Shown piece after piece: positions 21,301 to 33,721 of a DNA stretch of 64,000 bases. The number at the start of each line of letters is the position of its first letter. Position 1 is the stretch's first letter. This stretch comes from Bolinopsis microptera (taxonomy: Eukaryota > Ctenophora > Tentaculata > Lobata > Bolinopsidae). Position numbers and translations under genes: made by a program. The notes under the pieces were generated by a model. That model saw only the letters and a program-made list of their open reading frames with translations, was not told where the DNA came from and did no database searches. Where the stretch lies: contig NC_087072.1 of assembly GCF_026151205.1 (NCBI RefSeq), positions 11,012,169-11,076,168 on the forward strand, given 5' to 3'.

Positions 21301-22194
21301 GAGTCCAAAGTTTGCCGGGTTTAAAATGTTAAGTTGTTCTGAGGTTGGAAATGATATCATGTCTCAGGCTGCAGGTAGCTTTCTCCCGCTCTAAAGTTAT
21401 TACTGTGCTGTGGTTTTGCAGACAACTGTCAGGATCGCAAATGAGTTTTACATATCACCTTACAGCATCATCAGCTGAATTATTACAACTAGGATCTGGT
21501 CTAAGAATAGCTTTTGATAGATTGGTGATAACGGTAGGTGACTTCACAACCATTCATGGACTCGAAACAAGTTTGATAGATTCGTATGTGAGACACAGCA
21601 TGACCGGTGATTTCACGGTGAATGGCTAGACACTCTGGATGATTTAACTTACCGAGCATTCGGTGTCCCTGGAGAATCTCTTGTTGCAGTTCAGGTCTCT
21701 GAGGTTGGTGGTAAGTTGGTTGTTCCACTCGTTCTGTGTTTTTGGTATAGGGATCTGGGCACACACCGTACAGTAATGGTTAAACTGGGAGGTCATGTAC
21801 AGTATGACGATTCTGAAAGAGAGATTCAAGTTATACGTACAGTTTCTATGAATAGAGTTTCGATATTATAATTAGTATCAAGGCCTCATCATGCCCACTT
21901 ATCGTATATCTCTAATATCACGTCCTGTCTATTTCTGGCAAAAATGTTGCCTAATGTAAAGCCTCCGACTGACTCGGGTGAACGTCTAAGTCTTCACTTC
22001 ATAGTTTCACAGACTTGTTGGTTTTATATTTTCATATCATTTGTCGGTTATATTGGTGCTAGAAAACCTTCAACATACGGAAAGGCATACTAATATAATA
22101 GAGGGTTGAAAACCTCCAAGATACGGAAAATCAGTTTAGCTTACCCTTTCAGCAGTCTGATGAGCTTGTTGTATAAGAAGTCAGTAGTGTTCAT
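18332..22194 (-). CDS. Uncharacterised coiled-coil protein, 7 exons, frame broken in last exon
   Basis: Exons 22194-22145 (ATG), 21812-21653, 21230-21032, 20689-20580, 19788-19614, 18966-18846 and 18582-18332 join in phase. The start MNTTDFLYNKLIRLLK has a good context (aaacaATG). A Cys-containing region follows (YCTVCAQ, LRDLNCNKRF, DTECS), then a basic Ser-rich stretch with KKQKRCRCKKNKRP, a likely nuclear signal. A central globular part holds KICRDARCLTFTNGRKSF and TNYLDIFDDESVRV. The C-terminal half is helical (GLADNINKMEDVLDKSNELL) with an acidic tail (EEEKEEEDD, TAG at 18334-18332). I do not recognise the family. A 7-bp direct repeat (agagctg twice, about 18440-18453) shifts the frame: read literally the protein ends early, while counting one copy gives 353 codons. 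Exon 6 has two GT donors 4 nt apart; the distal one (exon end 18846) fits the frame. Poly(A) candidate at 17837-17832. Confidence 0.68.
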
Positions 22195-25100
22195 TGTTTA
22201 TAAGTCCTATGTGATGTGTTCATTTCAGTCCTATGAGATTAAAACATTGAGATTTCCATTTTTAAACCAAAAAGACGACGTTAATAGATTTCTTAAATAA
22301 TACAAACTATAAATGTCAACAAACACCATCAGAAATATAGCTATGGTAATAAAATCACTTAAATTTGCACAATCGCACATGCAGCAGGATGGATTGGGAG
22401 CATTGTGTGCAAATACATTAGTGATTGTTATGATGGTAGGTACCCTCTTATTCGAGGCTATATCTGAACAACTAAGATAGCAATGATTGCCCAACAAACA
22501 AACAGTTTTGTTCTATTTTTATCTCTATCACAAAGAGCACGTGTCCCCAGCACTCAGTGGGTATGGTAAAATACCCGAATGTTTACCTCCACAGCTGTAC
22601 AGCTCGGTAAAACGTGCTTAGCGATCCGAATAAGTTTGCCGTTTTGTTTTAACTTGGAGAACACTCAACTAACACTACAGCACACCGTACTTTACCGACA
22701 CAGAGCTTTAAAAGTGATAAAGAGGACCGCCAACAGCGGTGTTTAGATGCGAATATTTAGCCAGGATCTATCTAAACAATCATCTTGGCAGGTATACCCC
22801 CGCCAAGTGGCGATCCACCATGCTCGATGGTTACAAAACCGACTTAATATTTAAAGGCTTCCCCGCTACTAAGCAAAAACATTGAAGTATTTCGATATTT
22901 TGTGATCATTAAAGCTTGATATATGTATATATATGCCTGCAATAGCAACCATCTAACCATGTAATAAGCAGAAGTTAAGCTGATAATGAATACTCATAAT
23001 ATTACAAAATAGTTGATCTAACGAAGGTGTGGGGTGAGCAGCAAGGTTTGTAAATTACATTGTACTGAAGTGGTAAATGAGTTTGTAATTGGGTTGCAGG
23101 TACCCGCGGTGGGTGCCCGGCCAGTGTAGCCTAGTTTCCAAGGTAGCTAATTAGAATTAGTCAGATGCAGTTGGATGGGACTGGGTCTAAGTAAATGAGG
23201 AGAACAAGTTAAACTACGTATTTCTTTCCGTGTTAGGCTTCATATGTGGTTTACAGGTAGGTAGAACATCAGTTCTACTGTACTGACAACTCAGGTGGAC
23301 TGTTCTAGAATGTGCTGGGTTTTGAAGCAGGTTGGTTATCACGAGGGAGAGCTGGCAGTTCCGAGGAGATATGAAACAAATCAGTTGGACCGGCCGAACA
23401 GAAATGAATTGGATTAGAGCACCAAGAAGAGTTCGAATATTTTCCGAATGAGTCATTTATAGGTGAGTCATCGGTGCCAGAAATTTGTGTCAAGTAAGTC
23501 CTTGTCCAGATAATCATTGTTAACAAACAAAAAGGGTCATTATTAATCAGATTAGGCCGGCCATTCTTCAACATTTAGCATCTTAGACCCCACCTTTGAT
23601 TTAAGAGGCTCCGGTTAAAACCAGCTCGTCTCTGGATATATTATGCGCTGTATTTTGCATCTTATTACCGCCTTAATTATTGTATTAAACGTGTTATAAG
23701 TGTGCAAGCCTACCACTCTGAAGATACATTGAATCAGGATATACAGAAGACAGGAAAACGAGGTCAGAGAAAGCGAGCAAATACAAAATAATAACAAGCG
23801 GGAATTATTAGCACTGTAACAGAACGAGAAGGTTCATTAATGGAATTTGAGTAGAGGATGCTAATTTATATAGGGATCTAGTTAAAACCCTAGACGTGCA
23901 CCAGCTCGAGTGGGATTGATGACGATATGGCACAAGTGGGAGGTATGGGCTCTAGGTCACGAGGTATAGGATATAGGTCACGTTATCACCTTCCCTTACA
24001 CACGCGCTGAACTGCTCACCTCCCAATTAACAATCATTGCCTCGTCAAATATGTGAACTCTTAGGAAATACAGTTATGCAGCGTTAGAGACTGGGTTAAT
24101 TCGGGCCGTGCTAGGAAAGAGGTGAAACAAAACAGATAAGTTCAATACGAAATATGCTTTGTAACCGATGGTAGCGAGTGAGTGACATCAGTGCCACATG
24201 TTCTCAATCCATCTGACGTGGCTCTCAATCTCTGCACAGTGTTGCTCCATCCCCGCCCTCCTCCTCCTCCTCCTGCATGCTTCCTACCTATTTAACAATT
24301 AACTGTGCTCCCCCTCTTCACGTGTGAACACATGAAGTTAGTAGACACGAGACAGCAGGCCAGTCTGACTCCAGGCCAGTGTCTCGAGGAGTACAGAACA
24401 ATGAGCGGTAGATTGTTCTAGACCACCACTTTTCACTGATTAAGTCAGCAGTAAATGAGAGTCAGTAGGACTTCTGTCCTACTCAGTTTGATCAGATAAT
24501 ATGCGAGATGTTTCATCCCGCACCAAGCAGTTCAATGATGTGACATATCAGACAGACATCACAACTCCCGATGTCATTACATTGTGTCATACCATGAGGT
24601 GTGTGGGATTCAAGCCATACTGGTATTAAATAATAAATATCAGTGCTTGCAGATCTGCCATTATGCAGCCGGAACTCAACTGTTGCAAGTTAATGGAGCA
24701 TCAGGGAGATAATAGCTCAAATTAGGGTCCAGTTAACATATCAAGTTGCTGGTTTCAGACACCAAACTAAAGCTTAAAAGTGACTAAACAACTACTCTTT
24801 ATCCCTCTGTTAATTTGAACTCTATAATCTGTAGATTAAGGACCTGAACGCGTGAGCCCATCAGATCTCCAACCCCCAGAAAATTACCGTGCGAACTGGC
24901 AAACCTACTATAATTTGATTCCTAAAAAACAAAATCTAGAACATCTAATACGCCCTACAATTACTGAATTTGGTTGCATTACCCCATAAGATTGGGTGGC
25001 GGACTGATAAAGGCTGGCCAGGGACAGGCAGCTCAGGTGGCAGATAGCTAGCAGGAACCCGCCCTCACAGCCTCCAGAACATGAGTACAAACCAGAGAGA

Positions 25101-28100
25101 GAGGGAGAGAGCTGAGAGCCAGTGCAGAGAGATGGCTATCTTGTGCCGCTCTCACACTAGGGTCCAATAACATATTATTCATTTCCGTTTACAGGAACAA
25201 TTGGGCACTGCTGTCTGCAACTTTTATGTACAGTGTGGTACGTTGGATAAATTGAGTTCGAGAACATTCGATTACTAGGACACAAAGGTTCTGCCACATG
25301 TTCTTTCAATTGATATTAATACGATATTATGATACTAGGAAAATACTGCATAATTATGTTGCGGTATGAATTAAAAGATAATCTTCAATGAAGGATAAAA
25401 TACAAACACAACGATCCGAACTTGAGAACTAAAAATTGGCAAACACGCACAGATGATTCGCCTAAGAACTAAAAACGTGAGTCTATCTTTAAACAAGTTT
25501 AAACAATTTGTAAAAGCTGCGACAAAGACTGTAATCGCGTATTTAAATCAAGAAGAGCTCACGAAAACTTCTGCATGAAAATCAAGAGGCAGTTAAAAAC
25601 CTTGAGTTAGCATGAGATGACCTCAGATAGATATTAACAGGACACAGGACACTGGAGACACTCACACAGCCGCACTAGAACAGCTCTACAGCTGTGGTGA
25701 TTATCGTCTTAACTCTTAGAGCCTTACTTTCAGCTTCATTACGAGATTTAACGACCTGCACTTATCCGGCTATTATCTGGTTAAATCTTCGTTATAGCAG
25801 ATGTTAGTTTGTTACTATTATTAGATCCATACCTACTTATGTTATGTTCTATTTTGTGTTTAGATGCTGATCATTATTTGAATTATCTAATTAACGTGAA
25901 ATTATTCGGCCGAAAATAGCAGCAGTGATTCGGTTAGGTTGGAGCGGCAAACATACAACACTGAGAATTAAAACATGGTGAGATTGACTGATGACTCATA
26001 ATACGAAGATAAAGACGAATAACCGATGACTAACCAATAGGATCAACATACGAGAAATAAAATCAAGATTCAATATCGGGAACCGAATGAATGAATGACT
26101 TTCTGACTTGGTCTGGTAGACATCGGAACTGTTCAGACGGGAGTTTGACAAATAGTCCGACCCGCAATTCCAAGTAGATATCGTAGAAAGTTTTCGTAAA
26201 GCAATTAACTGAAAGAATGAACGTTGGATTTTAACCGAAAAGATCTCTCCAAATTCATGTCTGACTCTGATCGATCGGGGCAACACAAAATATAACCTTT
26301 AAGCGTTGAGTGCTAAGGAAAACAATTACGTTACAGACGTATCACTATAATATACGAAATGAGTATTACTATATTTTTTAGCGATACGAGAGAGCTGCAG
26401 TTGAGTAACGGAACAAGTTTTTTGAGCAAGCTAAAGGCGCTTCTCATCAGGGGTCTAGACCGGACAAGACAGCTAATCAGTAGACAAAGCAACGCGTGAT
26501 ATGAGATTGAGGTACAGTGCCAGTTTATTCGGGTATGATCTAACGAAATCACATTTGCACCCGGGTACCCTCACTTCTCTCTCGATCAGCTATGACAGAG
26601 TTTTAGTGGCTCATGACCATTATCAGGAGCCTGGGAGAGTTGTGACTTTTGTATTTAGCGGTTCTCACTTTTCATGACTTAAGCGGGAAGATGGAGTAAT
26701 GATAACGGTTTCTTGTATATTCATGGTCGGCTGAAGTTAAGGATATGATTGAACAAACGAAAGTAAACAAGGCCAAGGCTTCTTATCATTAGAGCATTCA
26801 ATGAAAAGATATACAAATTTTATTCCGTTATTTGGAGCCTGTATCCGTCTTTGATCTGTAGTTATCGCAGTTAACGGAACCACTACACTGATAAGCCTGG
26901 GATACCCTCACGGCTTGACACGGTGTTTTGATACTATCTCTACAACTAACTAACTCGCGTGGACCTCCATCTTTATGAACGTGTGTCGGGACTCCCGCAC
27001 AAAGCGGATATCGTATAAACTTGTTTGGTAATACCTATCTGCAAGGGGTATCACAAAAACTTTCCCATTGCCTCCACGTGCTGCGATCATGACACATGAT
27101 AACATTTCATATTAAATCACAGTGATGTTGATCAATAAAAGATGAATTACATTGGTGGGATTAAGAACGTATAGTTCCTGAAGCTGAGCTCTAATCGATG
27201 ATCCAATATTTCCTATTTAATTTTCATTTAACAAATCATTTGTTTGCCTTGCAGAGGTATGGTAATGATTCAATCGAGTCATGTAATGTCATTTCATTCT
27301 AAAGTATAGGCTGGCTATAGGATATAAACTGATAGCAGAAAATAATTAATTTAATTGAAAGAAGGTAAGAAAAATAACAAACGAAACAATCGATGATAGC
27401 TAGATCACCTAGACCATTGACCTCTGATGAAAGAAATCTCAAATCTAATTTAAAGGGTCAGATCTCTTTTCCAAGATTTTATTAGATACGGGTTGCTGAA
27501 CATATCATAAGTAAGAATAAAATAACTAACTATCTGTCAGACCAGCTTCTTTAAATATCGACGATAAATTCGGCACATGTCCTTATATGGTTGTAGGGAT
27601 AAAAATAGGCACTCGTCCGAAACCATGCATCTGTCAGAGGTCCCGATCTGACATCTGGCGTCCAGCAGTCAAAAATCATTAAAACTTCCTGGGGACCTTT
27701 TCTCTTTAAAAGTGTAGGTCTTCCGCTAGGAGGCCTTAGATAAGCGGTACTATGGCGGAAAGGAACTGGGAAGCCTTACATGATGCAACCTTTAATTCAA
27801 TCCGGAATTTTGATCCAGCGGGAATATTATCAATTACTAAAAATGGGGTACACCTTCACAAGATTCCTAACATGATTCTATAACAGAATAAGTAACACAT
27901 ATAAGTTATAAAGCGAAGCTCCCGCACATTGCACAAGGAAGGCTGATTATGAGTATAGGATTTCTGTCACTACTAGAAGACAATTTGCCTGAATGCCTCC
28001 CACACTAGAAATTTGAAATTTAATCCATGATTCAAATTGCAAACCTCAGCCCCCATATAATTCTACAAATTATACAGACGGGCGCGTTAGGACCCCGGAA

Positions 28101-29900
28101 TAATTTCAATGCGCATCCTGAAATTTGTGTCTGGTTTTTTGAATCAGTTGTAATTCTTAAGTTTTGGGATCTAAGGGACCCCGTTTTGATCCTAATGCTT
28201 CTTGACCTGGCACGAAAGGTGTCAGCACCTTATTTCGTAGGTAGCACAATGAATGGGGCCCCGTGATGCTCTCTTGAACCTGTTCTAGTAGCACACATGT
28301 CTCGTGGGCTGCAAACCCACCGCGTTGTTTAAACACCCGAAACTTCTAGTTTGTACGACTTCCACAAGCGCGTTAGTTCTATAAAATCATCAAGGCATTG
28401 ACTGGAGAAACCAAAAAATCAGTCGCGATTAAGGAATGGGATACATGTTTAACTTGACTGAGCCTACAAAGTGCCTTCTCAAAAAAATCTGCTCAAATAT
28501 GTGGTTGGAAAACCAAATAAGTGGTTGAAAAGTGAGCCAACCACCATTGGCGAACCTGCTTGCGGTATATGGTGATCTAACATGTTACTGTGAGGCCTTA
28601 CTCTGAGTAACCTTAAAAAGAAGAAAGAAAAGCTTGGCTTGTGACTGAGCGCCGTTGTTTGACCTCCTCAGTCCTCGTTGACCAAACTGAGACACGAAGT
28701 CGGCATTCCTTAGAATGATCAAACAATGGTTTCCAAGGGGCAATTTTATTTAAATAGTTGTCAGAAGATGTTATTGTTCTAACTTAACGGGGCTGTGGGA
28801 ATTTCCTTCTGCTGCTTGCCATTGGCTGGCTTAACACCGGAGCACATGGCATTGGCACATGATTGCTGTGAATAGCTATTATAAACGAAATAACAACCAT
28901 GCGAATTTTTTACTGGAAAGTAAAACACGGATCGCGAATTCTAACATCTTAACTCAGCCTTTCCCGCCTCTTTGTTAATGGATTTGACGCCCGCTGGCCC
29001 CAGGTTGGTGCTAACCGCCACCATTTGACGGAGCCCATGTTCCTGTCTCCGTGAACCCGTACGTGCTGGACGTTGGTGGAACCAAGCTTGTACCGAACTC
29101 TCTAGATCTTGTTGCGGTCTTGTGAAAGGTGCTACCTAGAGTGACTTGAACGAGCATTGTCACGTTGTGAACGAATATCGTGCAGTGGCACTGACTGATT
29201 CTACTGGAAAATTCACTTCGTTTTGAATCATACGTAATGTTTTGACCAGTTAGGGGAGCAGTGATTGGTACGGCTTTTCAGTACACATGCAGTATGATAA
29301 CCAGGTCAATTATCTGTAATTCTGTAGTGCAAGTGTGTGAGAATAGGACGAAGTAGCTGTATAGTGTTAGTGTTATCAGACAGTACCAGGAGACATGCTG
29401 TACTCGAGCTGTGATCCCCTGCATTATAAGCTAGCTGTCTGAAACGTAATATTCTGAGAGTGCTGTGAAGTGAGACATTTCAGTTAGAGGGTTTGAGATG
29501 GCTTCTAAATGAACATCCTGGCCGTTATTATCGCTGGAAAGTGACTAACACTCTAAAAGGTCGAGATTATATTTATTGCTTTATTGTTAATGTCCGGTGC
29601 TGAGGAAAATGTCGCCTGTTCCAAACCTCTGACAAGAGGACCATCAAATAAAGTTTTAATAATAGAACTTTACGTGAGGATATTGACAGTGTGTGTATCA
29701 ATGACACATACTAAAAAGGATTTACTTATTAGAACTATGTCACTGGACGGCCACAAGAATGAATTTCTTTATTAGATAGCTATATCTTTGTACTTTCAAT
29801 AACGGTTTTAAGGGCTTTCTTGAGAATGAGATGTCCAGCACGTATGCAGAAGACGTTGATATTAGCCTTTTAGAAGCGATTGTTCATCAAATGATGTACG
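22195..29900. other. Gene-poor intergenic stretch
   Basis: No exon chain or known family was found. Items seen: a plausible upstream region of the 18332-22194 gene (22195-22800); two AGGTCA half-sites (about 23950-23985) in the same orientation; a GC box ccccgccctcc (about 24252) followed by TATTTAA (about 24290) on the plus strand, which could be a core promoter but has no attached exon; and short CT/AG-rich runs near 24255 and 25095. The scattered ORFs (for example 26331-26552 and 28027-28266) have no splice or family support. Confidence 0.5.
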
Positions 29901-29959
29901 GAAATGCATTTGTTATTAATATTATGAAGCAAGTAGCTAGCTATATTATTGCCAAACTT

Positions 29960-31680
29960 CCATGAACTATTAGAATGGATTTCTTTTCTCTCAAACATTC
30001 TAGACCTCTTAAAGCGATGGATGATCTAGAATGAGGTAATGATGAGCACAATCGTATAAACATAATGAAAGCAGTGATAGTCAGCAGTTAGTCATTGTAT
30101 GAGGAGGGTGCCATGTTAATGTCGTGTTATATAGTTATCTATTTCCTGATCAACTCCTACTGAATAAGACTCTGCAGGTGTAACTGTTAGTCTTATCAGA
30201 CAGTACCAACACATTTCTTGAGCTCTCCAACATTCTAGACTTATACAAGCGATGGTTACTCTAGAATAATCTAATGCGAAGCATAATCATAAAATCATTT
30301 AGTCCCTCATTTTTTGCCACCCTAAAACCTATGTCGTAATAGATAGATATCTATTTCCTGCCAGCCATAATCTGCTACTGACTATTTTGTAATTTCATGC
30401 TCTCTATACGCCCCCCATTAGGTCATTTTGTAATTTTCCCTGATTTTGCCGATATATAGAGATATAGATTTTAGATGAAATTGTCACAGTTTCAGTTTTT
30501 ACGATAATTTTATTAGTTTAACATTACTTCTGCAAGCGTATAATATTTGTCAACTGATGCACGAATAGATTTGTCATTTTATTCAATATTTAACATATTC
30601 AGTAGGCATCCCACAAATTTTCAGTTCACAAACAGTCGTTATAGGTATATCATAGATCCGTCAAGTCGAATATCCTATATATATTCTATCCGGTTCCCGA
30701 TAAGTGCACTAAATTGAATTGTCACAATAACATACTACTAGGTTTCAAAAATAGGAAATAAACGTGTTTTAGATCGGTTCAAACTACAAAATTGAGCATA
30801 TTCAAGCAAGTAGTTATAAGTTCAAAAAACACAGTTTCAGGGGAAAAAACGTCAAATCGAAAAGACAAAACTGCTATGTCGAAATGCCACGTCCATGCGG
30901 TCAAGCTGACGTTATGATAGTGACGCTCTACCATTATGCGATCTTAGAAAGGAACAGATTACTATCATTAGATTTTATCAATTTCTTGGAATCCTGCCAA
31001 ATGAGTCGACAATCTCCTTGCGAGATGTTGACTCGTTAAGCCAGAAGGAGAGCAGCAGATTAAAAGTTTACAACTACAAAGTAATAACGGTAGAGCTCAT
31101 AAGATGTGAAAACAAATAAGTATTAGCACTAAATAACGTCAGAGCTGGCGACAAAGGATGGAAAATGTTCGAGATTTGCGGTAGCTCTGATTTATAAAAG
31201 GTTCCGACTTCTGGGCGGGTGCTGGGTGGGCCTGTGATGGAAAGTTTGAGGTAGACTAAGAATTAAGATGTGTAAAGTATCCGGCTTTTATAGTGTTATG
31301 ACGGTATCATGGTATTATATCGTCAGAACAATAACAATGGTATGACGGTATTATGATTTTCTTGAACTATTAGAATGGATTTCTTGAGCTCTCAAACATT
31401 CTAGACTTCTAGAAGCGATGGTTGATCTAGAATAATTAGCTAATAAGGAACACAATCATAAAATCATATAGTCCCTCCTTTTTTAGTTTATCCTACTTCT
31501 CAATAAGTTCTATAAATAGAACTAAAGAACCTAGTCTATCAGCATTATGATAGCAGGCAGTAAGCACTAAGCAGTTACTCATGGTATGCGGGGTTGCCAC
31601 CCTAGGACTTGTATGTCGTATTAGATAGCTATCTTATTTAGCTATCTATTTCCTTCCAGCCATAATCCCACACTTTTAGA
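29960..31680. repeat. Three copies of a ~190-bp dispersed repeat
   Basis: Copies at about 29965-30150, 30200-30390 and 31360-31680 share the same order of blocks. These are a ttctagac...aagcgatgg...tctagaat segment, a cacaatc(a/g)taaa segment, a gccaccct...atgtcgt segment and ctatttcctgccagcc. They are diverged by substitutions and small indels. A second, shorter pair (gtgttatgacg(g/a)tat...cgtcagaacaataac) lies at about 31288-31350 and 31775-31830. The origin is unknown and there is no coding. Confidence 0.6.
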
Positions 31681-31958
31681 CGGCATAATTTAAAACCAGA
31701 CCATTGGGCTTTATGATAGTTCGGGTGATTTTTCCTTACAGTAATTTTCATAATTATCTCATTTACAAGACTTTAGTGTTATGACGATATTATGGTATCA
31801 TATCGTCAGAACAATAACTATGGTATGACGGTACTATATCTCATTCGCAAGACACTTTTAAAATACGATTTAAAATATTTGAATATTTAAACTGCTACAT
31901 TCCATTAAAATGTCGTAAGCATATCTTGTTAGTTTTCTGTTTTTCCTTTTCATTAATC

Positions 31959-32379
31959 GGCCAGGTAGCGTAGTTGGTTGATCATCGGATTTGTAATCGT
32001 AAGATTGCGAGTTCGAATCCCACTGCCTGCCTAGTCGTGGGGTGAGCGTCGTTGACGCTCTGCTAAGGATCCCGAGTGGTCTATGTAGCCCCACGGTTCA
32101 CTCAGCCGAATGCTCGAGAAATCGGGTGTGAGGGTTAAATGAGGAGCTGTGCTTGATCAACACAGCGAAGCCTCGGGCGAAGAAAGTGTGGCATAGTGCC
32201 TTAACCGTTGCTGGCCTTAGGAACGATCCTTCGGCTTCTTGTAAAGCTCTTCCTTGAAAGTGCTGGTTTACATTGTAATGCAGGTAATGCCGAAGTAAAA
32301 TAACAAAGGTGGTCGACTCATTCGATGGCCTTGTTGCGTCGCAACGAATCCTCATAAGATAAGATAAGATAAGATAATC
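31959..32379 (+). mobile_element. tRNA-derived SINE
   Basis: The head (31959-32031) is a degenerate tRNA with an A box (tagcgtagttgg) and a perfect B box GTTCGAATCC (32011-32020). The anticodon loop ttTGTaa would be tRNA-Thr. The acceptor stem no longer pairs well, so it is not a functional tRNA gene. A GC-richer body of ~320 bp follows with no ORF of note, ending in a (ataag)n tail (32354-32379). This head-body-tail order defines a SINE transcribed by RNA polymerase III. Confidence 0.85.
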
Positions 32380-33495
32380 TAATGATTTCATCTTATCCAA
32401 TAAAATACTTCACTACTTCCGTCCTTAAAACCGACTAAAAAAGGCCAATAAGATTGTGAACCGTTAATAAAAAGGCTAACCAATTTACCTGTTGAGAAAA
32501 CATGTGTTTATGGCAAAACTCTCAAAAATAGCAATTTGATTTTGTTTAAGCTATAAATTTGGATAGAATCGTTTATGAAAATGACAGGTAGTGAATCCTT
32601 AAACTAGCGAGTGTCTATTTTAGGTCTTTCATTTTCTTTTTGAGTTCATCCTTTTTGAGGCATAAAAAATGATTAGTGTTCAAAGATTCTTCAAAAGTGC
32701 CCTGCTAGAAAAGTTGGAATTTTTGGGCCGGTTTCAATTATGATATTCAAATGTTTCGACGTTTAGGACCGAGAAAAAAATATCCAACTGAATTATCATA
32801 TGAATATGTCCGTTTGGGAGATATAAGATGTATCAGGAACCATCCTTGAAAAGTTTTTTAAATATCTTATTTTGAGATAGGTTGGTTCTGTACTCTATAG
32901 GATATTGAGAACTACCAGAAATTTGTTCTATCGCAAATCGACAGGCATTATTTCCCAGAACTGCAAGTCAAAGGTTGGATGTCTAAAATCTCGAGTACGA
33001 TTCCATTTAAATAGAGAATCTTCTGGTAAGTGTTTTGACGTCAGCAACCCTAATTTGATTAAAACAACTAAACATTATGATTAAACATTATGATTAAAAC
33101 AACTGAACCGCAATAATCAAATTATTGGAGGTAAATTATGGTTTGAGGTCGGTTAATTATTTACTTATTATGAGTTAGTGATCCGTTCCACGCCACGGAT
33201 AGCAATTTCATTTAATTTACCATCTTGACAGGATCTTTAACACCCTTATTAAATTACCTTAATTATTACTGAGCTATTTCAAGTCGAGAGTACGTAGCGA
33301 TTTCATGGAATTTATTATCTTTACTTGTGACCGGAGTTTTGGGATCAATTAAAAACCCATCAAAATGACCATAATCGTCACATACATGTTAGCGGGTTAT
33401 GGATAATATTAATAGGGTTGATGATTAACAGAGTTAAAGTAACTGTTAGACCTTGGCCTGTCAAATTGTAGGAGCGACTAGTAAGTATAAAGTTA

Positions 33496-33600
33496 GCAGG
33501 GTTAAGGGAAAGGACTACAGACTTAGGAAATTGTAGGAGGGCACAGCGGCTATTAGGTAAGTAAGCAGGGTTAAGGGAAAGGACTACAGACTTAGTAATC
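33496..33600. repeat. Short duplication, ~32 bp twice
   Basis: agcagggttaagggaaagga plus gactacagacttag occurs at about 33496 and again at about 33565 with a 66-bp offset. Non-coding. Confidence 0.8.
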
Positions 33601-33721
33601 TCTCTTTACGCTGTCGATCACACTAAGGAGTAAGGATTGTAATGCATGAAAATCAGTTTTAACTTGCTCTTAAAAGTTATGCCCATCGATTTGCAACAAA
33701 TCAAACAGTCAATAACCTGTA

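Noticed and set aside
23940-23990. Nuclear-receptor response element from two AGGTCA half-sites
   Set aside because: The spacing (about 15 nt) does not fit a standard DR1-DR5 element and no promoter is evident, so I only mention it in the intergenic entry.
31959-32031. Functional tRNA-Thr gene
   Set aside because: The acceptor stem is mismatched and the head is followed by a SINE body and tail; it is a tRNA-derived promoter, not a tRNA gene.
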